Part shown: in pieces, positions 42,908 through 51,778 of the stretch
Layout: each line of letters opens with the position of its first letter
Numbering within the stretch: the first letter of the stretch is position 1
Assembly (NCBI GenBank): GCA_947167845.1
Contig: CAMVJQ010000010.1
Location: 1 to 54,652, forward strand
Source: an uncultured Prevotella sp.
GTDB taxonomy: Bacteria > Bacteroidota > Bacteroidia > Bacteroidales > Bacteroidaceae
Direction: 5' to 3'
DNA: 54,652 nt
Made by a program: the position numbers and the translations under genes
Notes under the pieces: model-generated
What the model was told of the DNA's origin: nothing
What the model saw: the letters and a program-made list of their open reading frames with translations, nothing else
Database searches by the model: none

Positions 42908-43897
42908 ATGGAACAGAAGAATCAATACATCACACAGTATCCCGAACTGATGAAGGGGAAGCGGATACTCTACGTCCACGGCTTTGGTTCGTCAGGACAG
43001 TCTGGCACAGTGACACGCATCCGCGAAGCACTGCCATGTACGGAAGTCATCGCACCCGACCTGCCTGTCCACCCCCAGGAGGCCATGTATTTATTAAATA
43101 ATGTATGCGCGCAAAAGCAGCCCCACCTCATCATCGGCACCTCCATGGGCGGCATGTATGCCGAGATGCTGCGCGGCTTCGACCGCATCCTCGTAAACCC
43201 GGCCCTACAGATGGCCGACACGATGAAAGAGCACAACATGATGGGCTCTCAGCAATTCCAGAATCCCCGGCAGGACGGCATACAGGAATTTTATGTCGAC
43301 AAGGCATTAGTGAAGGAATACCGCGAGATGACAGGCCGATGTTTCGAGGGGGGCGACAGTGAAGACAGAATGCGGGTATGGGGGCTCTTCGGAGATGAAG
43401 ACACCACCGTCCACTCCCTCGACCTCTTCCACCAGCACTATCCAACAGCCATCCGTTTCCACGGCGGGCATCGCATGAACGACAAGTCATTCATGCACTC
43501 GGTCATACCTGTCATCAGGTGGATTGACGACCAGCAGGAGGGCCGCGAGCGTCCCATCATCTACATCGATATCAATAGCCTCATCGACAAATACGGGCAT
43601 CCGCAGTCATCATCACAGAAGGCCGTCCGCACGCTGCTCGAGAACTATCAAGTCTACTTCGTAGCCCCCTCCGAGAACACAGTGTATACAACGACAGTGT
43701 CATGGTTATATGACTACATCAACGTCCCCGCCTACGCCCACACAGTCTTCACAGAGCGCAAGGACTTGCTCTATGGCGACTACCTCATCGATGCCGACAA
43801 GACAGAGGGGATGGCAACACTCATCCATTACGGTTCCGACACTTTCAAGACCTGGGACGACATCATCGACTACTTTTCTCACTTAGGAGGACAATAG
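42908..43897 (+). CDS. YqiA-like hydrolase fused to a degenerate HAD-like domain
   Basis: A 329-residue cytoplasmic protein. Residues 15-205 are an alpha/beta hydrolase of the YqiA/esterase type: YVHGFGSSG oxyanion region, nucleophile Ser79 in GTSMGG, an acid in GDEDTTV (163-168) and His188 in GGHRMND. Residues 215-329 start with PIIYIDINSLID and continue to YLIDADKTEG and a D-W-D-D stretch, resembling 5'(3')-deoxyribonucleotidase-type HAD proteins. The HAD motif DxDx reads DINS, so the general-acid Asp is Asn and phosphatase activity is doubtful. It is 25 bases upstream of the flavoprotein gene and probably co-transcribed. Substrate unknown. Confidence 0.75.
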   Translation: MEQKNQYITQYPELMKGKRILYVHGFGSSGQSGTVTRIREALPCTEVIAPDLPVHPQEAMYLLNNVCAQKQPHLIIGTSMGGMYAEMLRGFDRILVNPALQMADTMKEHNMMGSQQFQNPRQDGIQEFYVDKALVKEYREMTGRCFEGGDSEDRMRVWGLFGDEDTTVHSLDLFHQHYPTAIRFHGGHRMNDKSFMHSVIPVIRWIDDQQEGRERPIIYIDINSLIDKYGHPQSSSQKAVRTLLENYQVYFVAPSENTVYTTTVSWLYDYINVPAYAHTVFTERKDLLYGDYLIDADKTEGMATLIHYGSDTFKTWDDIIDYFSHLGGQ

Positions 43898-43922
43898 TAG
43901 CATCGGACTGACACAAAGTGAC

Positions 43923-45119
43923 ATGAAAACAGCCATAGTCGGCGGCGGAGCCGCAGGATTCTTCCTCGCCATCAACCTCAAAGAGATGTGCCCGGAAATG
44001 CAAGTCGACATCTTTGAGCGCAGCCGCCGGGTGCTGGCAAAGGTGGAGATCTCTGGCGGCGGGCGGTGCAATTGTACCAACTCTTTTGCGGAAGTGCGCG
44101 ACCTCTCAGACGTCTATCCCCGAGGACACCGACTGATGAAACGGCTGATGAAAGGCTTCTCCCATAAGGATGCCTTTCAGTGGTTCGAGCATCATGGCGT
44201 AAGGCTAGTGACACAGGAAGACCAATGTGTCTTTCCCGCCTCGCAGGACTCCCAAACCATCATCAACTATTTCCTCGCCGAAGCCCGTCGGCATCATATT
44301 GAGATAAACACGGGACGACCTGTCAAGGCGTTCGAAGATCTCACTGGCTACGACTTTGTTGCAGTCACCACAGGTGGTTCCCCAAAACCAGAAGGACTCC
44401 GCTGGTTGGCCGACCTTGGCCACGAAACTGTCCGTCCTGTTCCTTCACTCTTCACTTTCCGTATTGACGATGAACGGATTCATGACTTGATGGGCACGGT
44501 CGTCGAGGATGCCACAGCCCATATACCCGGTACATCCTTCCGAGCCAGCGGCCCCCTGCTTATCACCCATTGGGGCTTCAGCGGCCCGGTCATCTTAAAG
44601 TTGTCCAGTTATGCAGCCCGTCAATTGGCTGAGAGCGATTATCAGATGCCTATAACCATCAACTGGCTCTGCCGCAAGGATGAGGAAATCAAGCAGGAAC
44701 TCATGCGCCTCACCGTCGAGGGCGGCAAGAAGCAACTGGCCTCCCTACATCCTTTCAACCTCCCCGCCCGTCTCTGGACTTATCTTTTAGACAAGTCACT
44801 TGGCCAGCGCGCCCAGAGTCCATGGATGAGCCTCAACCAGAAAGAAGTCAACCGGCTGACAAATATCCTTACCAACGACACTTACAACATAGCAGGTCGT
44901 GCACCTTTCAAGGACGAGTTCGTCACCTGCGGAGGCATCGCCCTAAGTTCTGTCAATCCTCGCACGCTCGAAAGTCGTCACACTCCTCACCTCTATTTTG
45001 CGGGGGAGGTACTCGACATCGATGGCATCACGGGAGGGTTCAATTTCCAGGCCGCCTGGACCACTGCCTACACCGTAGCCCAGGCCATCACAAAGGAATC
45101 GGAATCTCAGAAGACATAG
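43923..45119 (+). CDS. BaiN/HI0933-type flavoprotein
   Basis: A 398-residue NAD(P)/FAD-dependent oxidoreductase. The FAD-binding motif is VGGGAAGFFLAINL, followed by the family signature KVEISGGGRCNCTN and a C-terminal GEVLDIDGITGGFNFQAAW that completes the FAD site. The middle (about 190-335) is the family insert. The family (YhiN, BaiN) is widespread; physiological substrates are mostly unknown. Its end overlaps the convergent patatin gene by 13 bases. Confidence 0.9.
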   Translation: MKTAIVGGGAAGFFLAINLKEMCPEMQVDIFERSRRVLAKVEISGGGRCNCTNSFAEVRDLSDVYPRGHRLMKRLMKGFSHKDAFQWFEHHGVRLVTQEDQCVFPASQDSQTIINYFLAEARRHHIEINTGRPVKAFEDLTGYDFVAVTTGGSPKPEGLRWLADLGHETVRPVPSLFTFRIDDERIHDLMGTVVEDATAHIPGTSFRASGPLLITHWGFSGPVILKLSSYAARQLAESDYQMPITINWLCRKDEEIKQELMRLTVEGGKKQLASLHPFNLPARLWTYLLDKSLGQRAQSPWMSLNQKEVNRLTNILTNDTYNIAGRAPFKDEFVTCGGIALSSVNPRTLESRHTPHLYFAGEVLDIDGITGGFNFQAAWTTAYTVAQAITKESESQKT

Positions 45120-47326
45120 CCAAGGTTGATGTAGAAATAGGGCTGCTTGGTCTTGTTGGAATAACCGACAGAAGCACCCAAAGGTCCGAAGACCGCATCA
45201 TAATAATAGGAGAACGAGCCGCCTAGCAGTGTTCTGGAGTCCAGCAATTCGCCAATCTCCATTGCCTGCTGGCCGACCGCGGCCCGCAACAGGAAATAGT
45301 GGTTTCTGCCAAACCGCTGCTGAGCCTGAAGTTGCATGGCCACGAAGAAAGGATCGACATGTTCCAGATAGTTGACACCGGCAAAGGGCTGTTGCTGAAA
45401 GACTCTGTGGCCGAACCACTCACCGCCGATCAGATTACTCAGGATTGCGGGGCGCTCCTCACCGAAGAGCAGACGGCCATAGAGCATCGGCTGAAGGGTA
45501 AACCGATGACTGAAGGGCATTGACATCCGCCACATGACAGAGACATCACTCAAGCCTGGCTGATCGTTGAGACGAGCAAAATTGTCAGTATAGTAGGCAA
45601 ACTGAGCGTTCAATTTCGACCCCCGACTCGGGAAATACCAGTTGTCCTCTGAATTATAGTTCACACGAGCATAGTAACTATAATAGTGTCCGTTACTCAA
45701 GTCGCCGATGGTGTGATGTGTCTGTTCCCCTCTCAGGACATGGGGGAAGTGATAATTGTCCCAGCGCAGACCAGCCACCACATTGAAGTTGCGCACATTG
45801 AAGTTGAGTAGTGAGAGTTCGACAGCATGCTGATTATAAGTGAAGTTATAGTCCTTGTCTCCCTGTTCATAGATATTGATCTCGTCACGGTGGAAGGCAT
45901 ACGAGAGTGTGGGTCTGAGCAGTCTTCCCGGATAGAATGTCAAGTCGAGGCGGGCCATGATGCGCATGCCTAACCTTAGCGTCAGGTCAACATCAGGCAG
46001 CACCGACTTGCGCAATGGGAAATTGCCATTCACCTGTAGGGCCACCATCTCCTCGGTATCAAAGCGAACGCCCAGGTTCAGTTGGGTTGTTTTCTTGGGC
46101 CCGGCATTGACAATGGCCTTCATACCGCCATCCGTCTTGGTCAAGTGATAAGTGGGATCCTGATAGAAAAGCACCGACCGCATGGCGGTGAGCATCTGCT
46201 CTATGCGACGCGTGTCGATAGTATCGCCTTGATGCAGGTGAAACTTGGAACGGATGTATTTCTCATCGAAGGACCCTATATTGGTAAACTCCACATTGGT
46301 GATGGCTGGGAAAGCCGGATTATGACGACTCCCCGAAGCGACGTTTACTGCTGCCTGTGACAGGCCAAGCCGCTGTCGGACCTGAGCCAGTTCATCCCAG
46401 TGGGCCATTGCAGCCTCCTCACCACGCCGCAGCAGGGTGTCGAGGGCCTGGCTGGTAAAACTGGCCGCAGTATAGCCCTTGGTGTCTACCTTAATCATCA
46501 CGTCGGTGATGGCAAGATTCTCCTGATACTTGTTTTTGGTATTGATGTCGAGTATCTGCATCAAGATGTTTGAAGGCTTGTCGAGTTCATCTGCCGGAAT
46601 GGGATTGTCGGTGACAGATATGCCGATGATAATGTCAGCGCCCATCCGGCGGGCGAGGTCAGCAGGATAATTGTTGCGCATGCCACCGTCCACAAGTACC
46701 ATGCTGTCAATCCTGACAGGCGTGAAGACGGCGGGGATGGCCATCGAGGCCCGCATGGCCTGTGCCAAATAACCACTGTGGAAGTCATATTCGGTGAAGT
46801 CGACGAGATTGGTGGCGACACAGGCGAAAGGTATCGGCAGTTGATTGAAGTCGATGGAGTCGCTATAGCCCGCCACGAGCCGTTCGAAGAGGCTATGCAG
46901 GTTCTTGCCCCTGATAATGCCGCCTCCCTTGAGGCGCCTGTCCTTGGAGAACGATAGTCCTGTGGAGATGATATAGGAGTTCTGCCTCTGTCGCTCCTCT
47001 ATCGACTGTCTGCTCAGGTCTTCGCGGTCGAGGATCAGGGCATTCCAGTCCTGGTGGCGCACAATGGAATCGAGGGCGTCGGCATGATAGCCAATGGCGT
47101 AGAGTCCGCCGACGATGCTGCCCATCGATGTTCCCGTAATAATGTCAATGGGCACTCCGGCACGCTCTATCACCTTGAGAGCCCCCACATGCCCCACGCC
47201 CTTGGCCCCACCTCCACTCAACACCACGGCCACTTTCTTCCGGGGTGCCGCCTGTTCTGGCTGCGCCATAGCGACCTGCCCCACCAGCAGAGCCGTCATC
47301 AGACATGTCATCCACACACTCTTCAT
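45107..47326 (-). CDS. Patatin phospholipase with outer membrane barrel
   Basis: A 739-residue protein: signal peptide (ending AMAQ), patatin domain about 32-300 with GGGAKG, nucleophile Ser67 in GTSMG and Asp213 in VDGG, a POTRA-like segment (about 345-420, FTNIGSFDEKYIRSKFHL), and a BamA/D15-type barrel ending in YFYINLGYVF. This is the plan of type Vd-like (PlpD) patatins, though here the hydrolase stays fused. It probably acts on phospholipids at the cell surface or in the periplasm. The frame is open 19 codons further up, but ATG 47326 fits the signal peptide. It starts 16 bases after the symporter stop. Confidence 0.88.
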   Translation of the reverse strand: MKSVWMTCLMTALLVGQVAMAQPEQAAPRKKVAVVLSGGGAKGVGHVGALKVIERAGVPIDIITGTSMGSIVGGLYAIGYHADALDSIVRHQDWNALILDREDLSRQSIEERQRQNSYIISTGLSFSKDRRLKGGGIIRGKNLHSLFERLVAGYSDSIDFNQLPIPFACVATNLVDFTEYDFHSGYLAQAMRASMAIPAVFTPVRIDSMVLVDGGMRNNYPADLARRMGADIIIGISVTDNPIPADELDKPSNILMQILDINTKNKYQENLAITDVMIKVDTKGYTAASFTSQALDTLLRRGEEAAMAHWDELAQVRQRLGLSQAAVNVASGSRHNPAFPAITNVEFTNIGSFDEKYIRSKFHLHQGDTIDTRRIEQMLTAMRSVLFYQDPTYHLTKTDGGMKAIVNAGPKKTTQLNLGVRFDTEEMVALQVNGNFPLRKSVLPDVDLTLRLGMRIMARLDLTFYPGRLLRPTLSYAFHRDEINIYEQGDKDYNFTYNQHAVELSLLNFNVRNFNVVAGLRWDNYHFPHVLRGEQTHHTIGDLSNGHYYSYYARVNYNSEDNWYFPSRGSKLNAQFAYYTDNFARLNDQPGLSDVSVMWRMSMPFSHRFTLQPMLYGRLLFGEERPAILSNLIGGEWFGHRVFQQQPFAGVNYLEHVDPFFVAMQLQAQQRFGRNHYFLLRAAVGQQAMEIGELLDSRTLLGGSFSYYYDAVFGPLGASVGYSNKTKQPYFYINLGYVF

Positions 47327-47342
47327 ATATCGGGCACAATGA

Positions 47343-48539
47343 CTATTGAGTCGTCCGGCAGTATTTATCGATGACAAGGGCAATGGCGCCGTCGCCTGTG
47401 ACGTTACAGGCCGTGCCGAAGGAGTCCATCGCGATGTAAAGGGCTATCATCAGAGCCTGCTGGTCGGGCGTGAAGCCGAGAATAAAGCCCAGCGGGGCGA
47501 GGGCCGCCATAATGGCACCGCCCGGCACGCCTGGTGCTGCCACCATCACGATGCCCAGCATCAGGATGAAATGGAGGAAGGTCATGAAGTCGTGGGGTAT
47601 GCCTTCGAGCAGGCAGATGGTGAGGGCACAGGCTGTGATCTTCATCGCCGAGCCCGACATGTGGATGGTGGCACAGAGGGGCACCGTGAAACCTGCGACC
47701 TGCTCAGAGGCTCCATTCTTGATGGTCTGCCGCAGCGTGACGGGGATGGTGGCCGCCGATGAGGCAGTGCCGAGAGCCGTCATATAGGCGGGCATCATTG
47801 TCCAAAGCAGGCGTAAAGGGTTCTTGTGCGTCAGTCCGCCGGCAATCACAAATTCGTAGAGCAGGATGACCACATGGAGGATGAAGATGACGAAAATGAT
47901 CTGTGCAAAGACAATCAGGATGCGATAGGCCTCGCCGGAGACCATCATCTGGAGGAAGATGCCAAAGATGTAAAGGGGCAGCAAGGGGATGATGGCGGCA
48001 CTGATGGTCTTGGCGATAATCTCACGGAACTCGCGGGTGACGCCTTTCAGACTGGTCATCGACGATGTCTCGCTGTCGCCAGGCAACTTTGGAGAACCAT
48101 AGGCGATGCCCAGCCCCAGGACAAAGGAGAATATGAGAGCCGACATGACATCAAAGAGGGGCGGTATCTTAACCGTGAAGTAGGGTTCGATAACTTGTGC
48201 CTGAGCGACAGCCGCATTGGCCTGAGCCGCCTCCACCATACGGGGGAAGAAGGCGGTGCCAGTGCCGTAGGCCAGCAGGCCGGCCAGTGCCGTATCAAGA
48301 TAGGCCACTGCCACCGTGGCCAACAGCAGCCGCCCAGCCCCACGGCCCACCTCTCCGATGGCGGGCGTCACCAGGCCAACGATGATCAGCGGTATCATAA
48401 AACCAAGAAACTGGCTGAACACGCCATTGAACGTGGCGAACAGCCTCACCCACCCCAACGGCAGGAAACTGCCAAGGGCAAGGCCGAGGACAATGGCCAT
48501 CAGAATGCGGGGGAGCAAGCCTATCTTATTCAAGTTCAT
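47343..48539 (-). CDS. DAACS-family dicarboxylate/amino acid:cation symporter
   Basis: A 398-residue membrane carrier of the DctA/GltP/SstT family. Motifs: SSAATIPVTLRQTIKN (re-entrant loop), AAPGVPGGAIMAAL and NVTGDGAIALVIDKY (second half of the substrate and sodium site). Substrate (glutamate, aspartate, serine or C4-acids) cannot be told. It lies 51 bases after the PEP/pyruvate-binding gene in the same direction. Confidence 0.9.
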   Translation of the reverse strand: MNLNKIGLLPRILMAIVLGLALGSFLPLGWVRLFATFNGVFSQFLGFMIPLIIVGLVTPAIGEVGRGAGRLLLATVAVAYLDTALAGLLAYGTGTAFFPRMVEAAQANAAVAQAQVIEPYFTVKIPPLFDVMSALIFSFVLGLGIAYGSPKLPGDSETSSMTSLKGVTREFREIIAKTISAAIIPLLPLYIFGIFLQMMVSGEAYRILIVFAQIIFVIFILHVVILLYEFVIAGGLTHKNPLRLLWTMMPAYMTALGTASSAATIPVTLRQTIKNGASEQVAGFTVPLCATIHMSGSAMKITACALTICLLEGIPHDFMTFLHFILMLGIVMVAAPGVPGGAIMAALAPLGFILGFTPDQQALMIALYIAMDSFGTACNVTGDGAIALVIDKYCRTTQ

Positions 48540-48590
48540 TATTCTTCTTTTTTATTTTTTACCTTCGTAGAGATGTCACAATGCGGTGTC

Positions 48591-51500
48591 TCACCCCTTT
48601 GCCTTTGGCAGGATCACCACTCCCGTCTGCTTCTTGCCGTCCATCATGATTTTCAGAGGACTGTCGAAGCGAACGTGCCTGACGTATTCCGTCTCCTCCA
48701 CGGCAGGCATCGCATCGAGGATGTCCTTCTGGAAGATGCCGTCGCCGGTATAAGTGTTGATAGTGAAATAGCCCACCCCAAAGGAGGTCAGGTTCTGGAA
48801 GAAATGCGTGCCCTGTGAGGGGTCTACGTGATAGTTCTTCAGGCTCGACTCCACGATGACGCGTGCGGCAGAGATGTGGGGCCACTTGACAGGGACCCCC
48901 AGCCAGTAGTCGCTTGACCCCCATCGCCCTGGTCCGATGAGCACATAGTTCTTATCGGCATCCAGGAACTTCTGGTTGATACGTTCTATGTGCGATGCGA
49001 TAGTGGGATTGTTGGCTGCGGTGAAGTTGTCGTCGGTCTTGACATAGACCACGTCGACCACGTCTTCGGAAATGCCGTGGCCCAGGCTGTTGTAGGAACG
49101 CAGCAGGCAGTCGGCATCGGGGATCTGCTGAAGGTCTTCGTCGAGCACCTGCTTGGAGTCGACGATAGGCCGAATCTGGAGCAGGTAGAGTTCGCCTGCG
49201 GCCCGCTGCCCACCGCCGCCGTGGAGGCAGCAGGCGAACTCGATCTCCACAGGACGTCTCATCTCCTCCGAACCGAATTTCTGTGCCATCTGCAGCAGTT
49301 CTGGCAGGGGGAAGACTCCCTGCTGGAGCACACCGCAGAAGGTGATGACCTTGCGCCCGCCCTCATAGATGCCGTCGCGGATCACCTGATCCGTCGGGTC
49401 GTAGGTCGAGGCGATATAGGTGAGCGAGCCGTCGGCATCAGCCTGCTTCACACGGAGTTTCTTGATATTGAAGCCATCGTCCACTTTGAAGTCGTCGCCG
49501 ACATGCGACATGTCGAGTGCATAGAAGCGGGTCTGCGTGTCGCGCAGGGCCGTCTCCATCTCCGAGGTCTGGAGCACCTGTGTCGGATGATAGGGCGAGA
49601 CGCGGAGCGTCTGCCCGCCGTCGACGATATACTTGCCCAGTCCGAGGGCGAGGCTGGCGATGCCCTCCTCTGCCGTCTCGTCACCGATGGGGTAATAGTT
49701 CAGCGAGCGCAGCACGCCCGAGAAGTTGGGATAGTAGAGGTCGCCGTACTGCTTACCCACTACTTCCTGCAGTATGACAGCCATTTTCTCCTGGTCGATG
49801 ACGTTCTGCGTGGCCGTCATATAGGCCTTCGAGTCGCGGTAGTAGACGGAGGCATAGACGCCCTTGATGGCACAGGCCAGCATCCGCAGCATCTCGTACT
49901 TGTCACTGAGATAGGGTATCATATAGGTGGAGTAGATGCCGGCGAAGGGCTGGTAATGACTGTCCTCGAGCAGCGATGAGGAGCGCACGGCGATGGGCGA
50001 CCTGACGGCATCGAAGAAGGTGAAGAAGTCGGCTATCAGCGAGTCGGGCAACTGTGCCTTGAGGAAGTGCTGCAGGATCTCCTCGTCGGAGGCGTCGGAG
50101 AGTGCTATGGGGTAGAGGTTGTTCTTCTCCATGAACTCGTCGAAAAAGTCGGTGCAGAGCACGACGGTCTTCGGTATCGATACCTGGGCGTTCTCATACT
50201 GGTTGAGTTCGGGATGGCGCTTGATGATGTTGTCGAGGAAGGCCAGTCCGCGGCCCTTGCCACCCAGTGAGCCTTCGCCGATACGGGCGAAGTGGCTGTA
50301 GGAGTCGAACTTCAGGCGGTCGAAGACGGCCACCACGCCGATGTTCTTCATCCGCCGGTACTGCACGATGGCATCGAAGATGATCTGCCGGTGAGCGTCC
50401 ACATCCTGCAGTTTGTGCCACGTGACGTGTTTCAGAAAGGCCGAGACGGGGAAGATGGCACGTGCGCAGAGCCAGCGGCTCATGTGATTGCGGCTGACGT
50501 GGTAGAGCATCGAGTCGCGGGGTATCTTGAAGATGTTGTCCTGCAGTTCCTTCAGCGACGACACGCGGAAGATCTCCTCCTTGGTCTGCGGGTCGCGGAA
50601 GATGAAGTCGCCGAAGCCCATGTGCTCTTCCATCAGTTTGTGCAGGTCGACATTCATCTTCGTCGAGTTCTTGTCGATGAAGTGATAGCCGGCGGCCTCC
50701 GCCTTCTCGCGGTTGCATGCCTCGCTGGAGTCGAGGATGAGGGGCACGTACTCGTCACGCCTGCGGATCTCGGCCAGCAATTTCAGTCCGGCCTCGGGGT
50801 CGCCCTCCTCCACATGGCTGAGCCGTCCCGGCACGCTCTTCATCGGGAAGCGGGTGTCGGAGATGACGCCCAGCGTGTTCTCGTGATACTTCTCATAGAG
50901 TGCCATCGCCTCCTCATAGTTCGTGGCCAGCACCACCTTCGGCCGTCCTCGCTTGCGCTGGGCGGCTGCGTGGGGATTGAGGGCCTCGGTGGAGAAGCGC
51001 TTCGACTGGGCCAGAATATAGTTATAGAGGTTAGGGAGCACAGAGGAGTAGAAACGGATGTTGTCCTCGACGAGCAGGATCATCTGCACGCCGGCCTCAT
51101 GGATGTCGTGCTCGATGTTCATCTTGTCCTCCAGCAGTTTGATGATGGAGAGGATGAGGTTGGTGTTGCCCAGCCAGCAGAACACGTAGTCAAATACCGT
51201 CATGTCCTCGTTTTCGATGCGCTTGGTGATGCCGTGTGAGAAGGGGGTCAGCACCACACAGGGGATGGCGGGATGACCGGCCTTTACCTGGCGTGCCACG
51301 GCGAAGGCGTCGTTGTCGGCATTGCCCGGCATGCAGATCACGAGGTCTATGTCCGTCGTCTGCAGCACTTCATTGGCCGCTTCGGTGGTCGACACCTGGG
51401 TGAACGTCGGGGGATAGCGCAACCCCAGTTCCATATACTCGTCAAATATCTTCTCGTCCACGCGTCCGTCGTCCTCCAGCATAAAGGCGTCGTATGGATT

Positions 51501-51644
51501 GGCCACAATGAGCACATTGAAGATGCGCCGCGTCATCAGGTTGACGAACGACACGTCCTTCAGATAGAACTTATTCCACATCCCCGAGCCGTTCGTCTCA
51601 CCTGTCCGCGGCCCTTCTTGCGTTGTATTTGTCACTTCTTCCAT
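48591..51644 (-). CDS. Receiver - PEP/pyruvate-binding domain protein
   Basis: A 1017-residue cytoplasmic protein. Residues about 40-165 look like a degenerate receiver (FNVLIVANPYDAFMLE). Residues 187-340 form a fuller receiver: VEDN (Asp194), phosphoacceptor Asp263 in VISDTRFP, LILDSSE and Lys325 in FIDKNS. From about 455 to 900 is the ATP-grasp PEP/pyruvate-binding domain of PPDK/PpsA (GEGSLGGKGRGLAF; SPIAVRSSSLLEDS; LLQIRPIVD). The swivelling phospho-His domain and PEP-binding barrel of PEP synthase are absent, so it cannot be a complete PpsA. It may be a phosphotransfer or regulatory kinase. Own promoter at 51669. Confidence 0.8.
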   Translation of the reverse strand: MEEVTNTTQEGPRTGETNGSGMWNKFYLKDVSFVNLMTRRIFNVLIVANPYDAFMLEDDGRVDEKIFDEYMELGLRYPPTFTQVSTTEAANEVLQTTDIDLVICMPGNADNDAFAVARQVKAGHPAIPCVVLTPFSHGITKRIENEDMTVFDYVFCWLGNTNLILSIIKLLEDKMNIEHDIHEAGVQMILLVEDNIRFYSSVLPNLYNYILAQSKRFSTEALNPHAAAQRKRGRPKVVLATNYEEAMALYEKYHENTLGVISDTRFPMKSVPGRLSHVEEGDPEAGLKLLAEIRRRDEYVPLILDSSEACNREKAEAAGYHFIDKNSTKMNVDLHKLMEEHMGFGDFIFRDPQTKEEIFRVSSLKELQDNIFKIPRDSMLYHVSRNHMSRWLCARAIFPVSAFLKHVTWHKLQDVDAHRQIIFDAIVQYRRMKNIGVVAVFDRLKFDSYSHFARIGEGSLGGKGRGLAFLDNIIKRHPELNQYENAQVSIPKTVVLCTDFFDEFMEKNNLYPIALSDASDEEILQHFLKAQLPDSLIADFFTFFDAVRSPIAVRSSSLLEDSHYQPFAGIYSTYMIPYLSDKYEMLRMLACAIKGVYASVYYRDSKAYMTATQNVIDQEKMAVILQEVVGKQYGDLYYPNFSGVLRSLNYYPIGDETAEEGIASLALGLGKYIVDGGQTLRVSPYHPTQVLQTSEMETALRDTQTRFYALDMSHVGDDFKVDDGFNIKKLRVKQADADGSLTYIASTYDPTDQVIRDGIYEGGRKVITFCGVLQQGVFPLPELLQMAQKFGSEEMRRPVEIEFACCLHGGGGQRAAGELYLLQIRPIVDSKQVLDEDLQQIPDADCLLRSYNSLGHGISEDVVDVVYVKTDDNFTAANNPTIASHIERINQKFLDADKNYVLIGPGRWGSSDYWLGVPVKWPHISAARVIVESSLKNYHVDPSQGTHFFQNLTSFGVGYFTINTYTGDGIFQKDILDAMPAVEETEYVRHVRFDSPLKIMMDGKKQTGVVILPKAKG

Positions 51645-51668
51645 CGTCGGTCTTGGTTTTTATGGCTG

Positions 51669-51676
51669 CAAAGATA
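51669..51676 (-). promoter_or_regulatory. Promoter of the PEP/pyruvate-binding gene
   Basis: The minus strand reads TATCTTTG 25 bases before the ATG. It is divergent from the promoter at 51763. Confidence 0.6.
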
Positions 51677-51762
51677 CGAAAAAATCCCTGATACGGCATC
51701 GCTTATCGGGGATTTTTAGCAAAAAAACAAGAGATTTGTTCTGTCGTTTCGCAAGAAATGAC

Positions 51763-51770
51763 TACCTTTG
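51763..51770 (+). promoter_or_regulatory. Promoter of the MutS-like gene
   Basis: TACCTTTG ends 8 bases before ATG 51779. The upstream ATG at 51758 overlaps the element and cannot be in the transcript. Confidence 0.6.
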
Positions 51771-51778
51771 CCGCCAAC

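Noticed and set aside
48591..51644. Annotation as phosphoenolpyruvate synthase (ppsA).
   Set aside because: The phospho-His swivel domain and the PEP-binding barrel are missing, and the N-terminal half is receiver-like.
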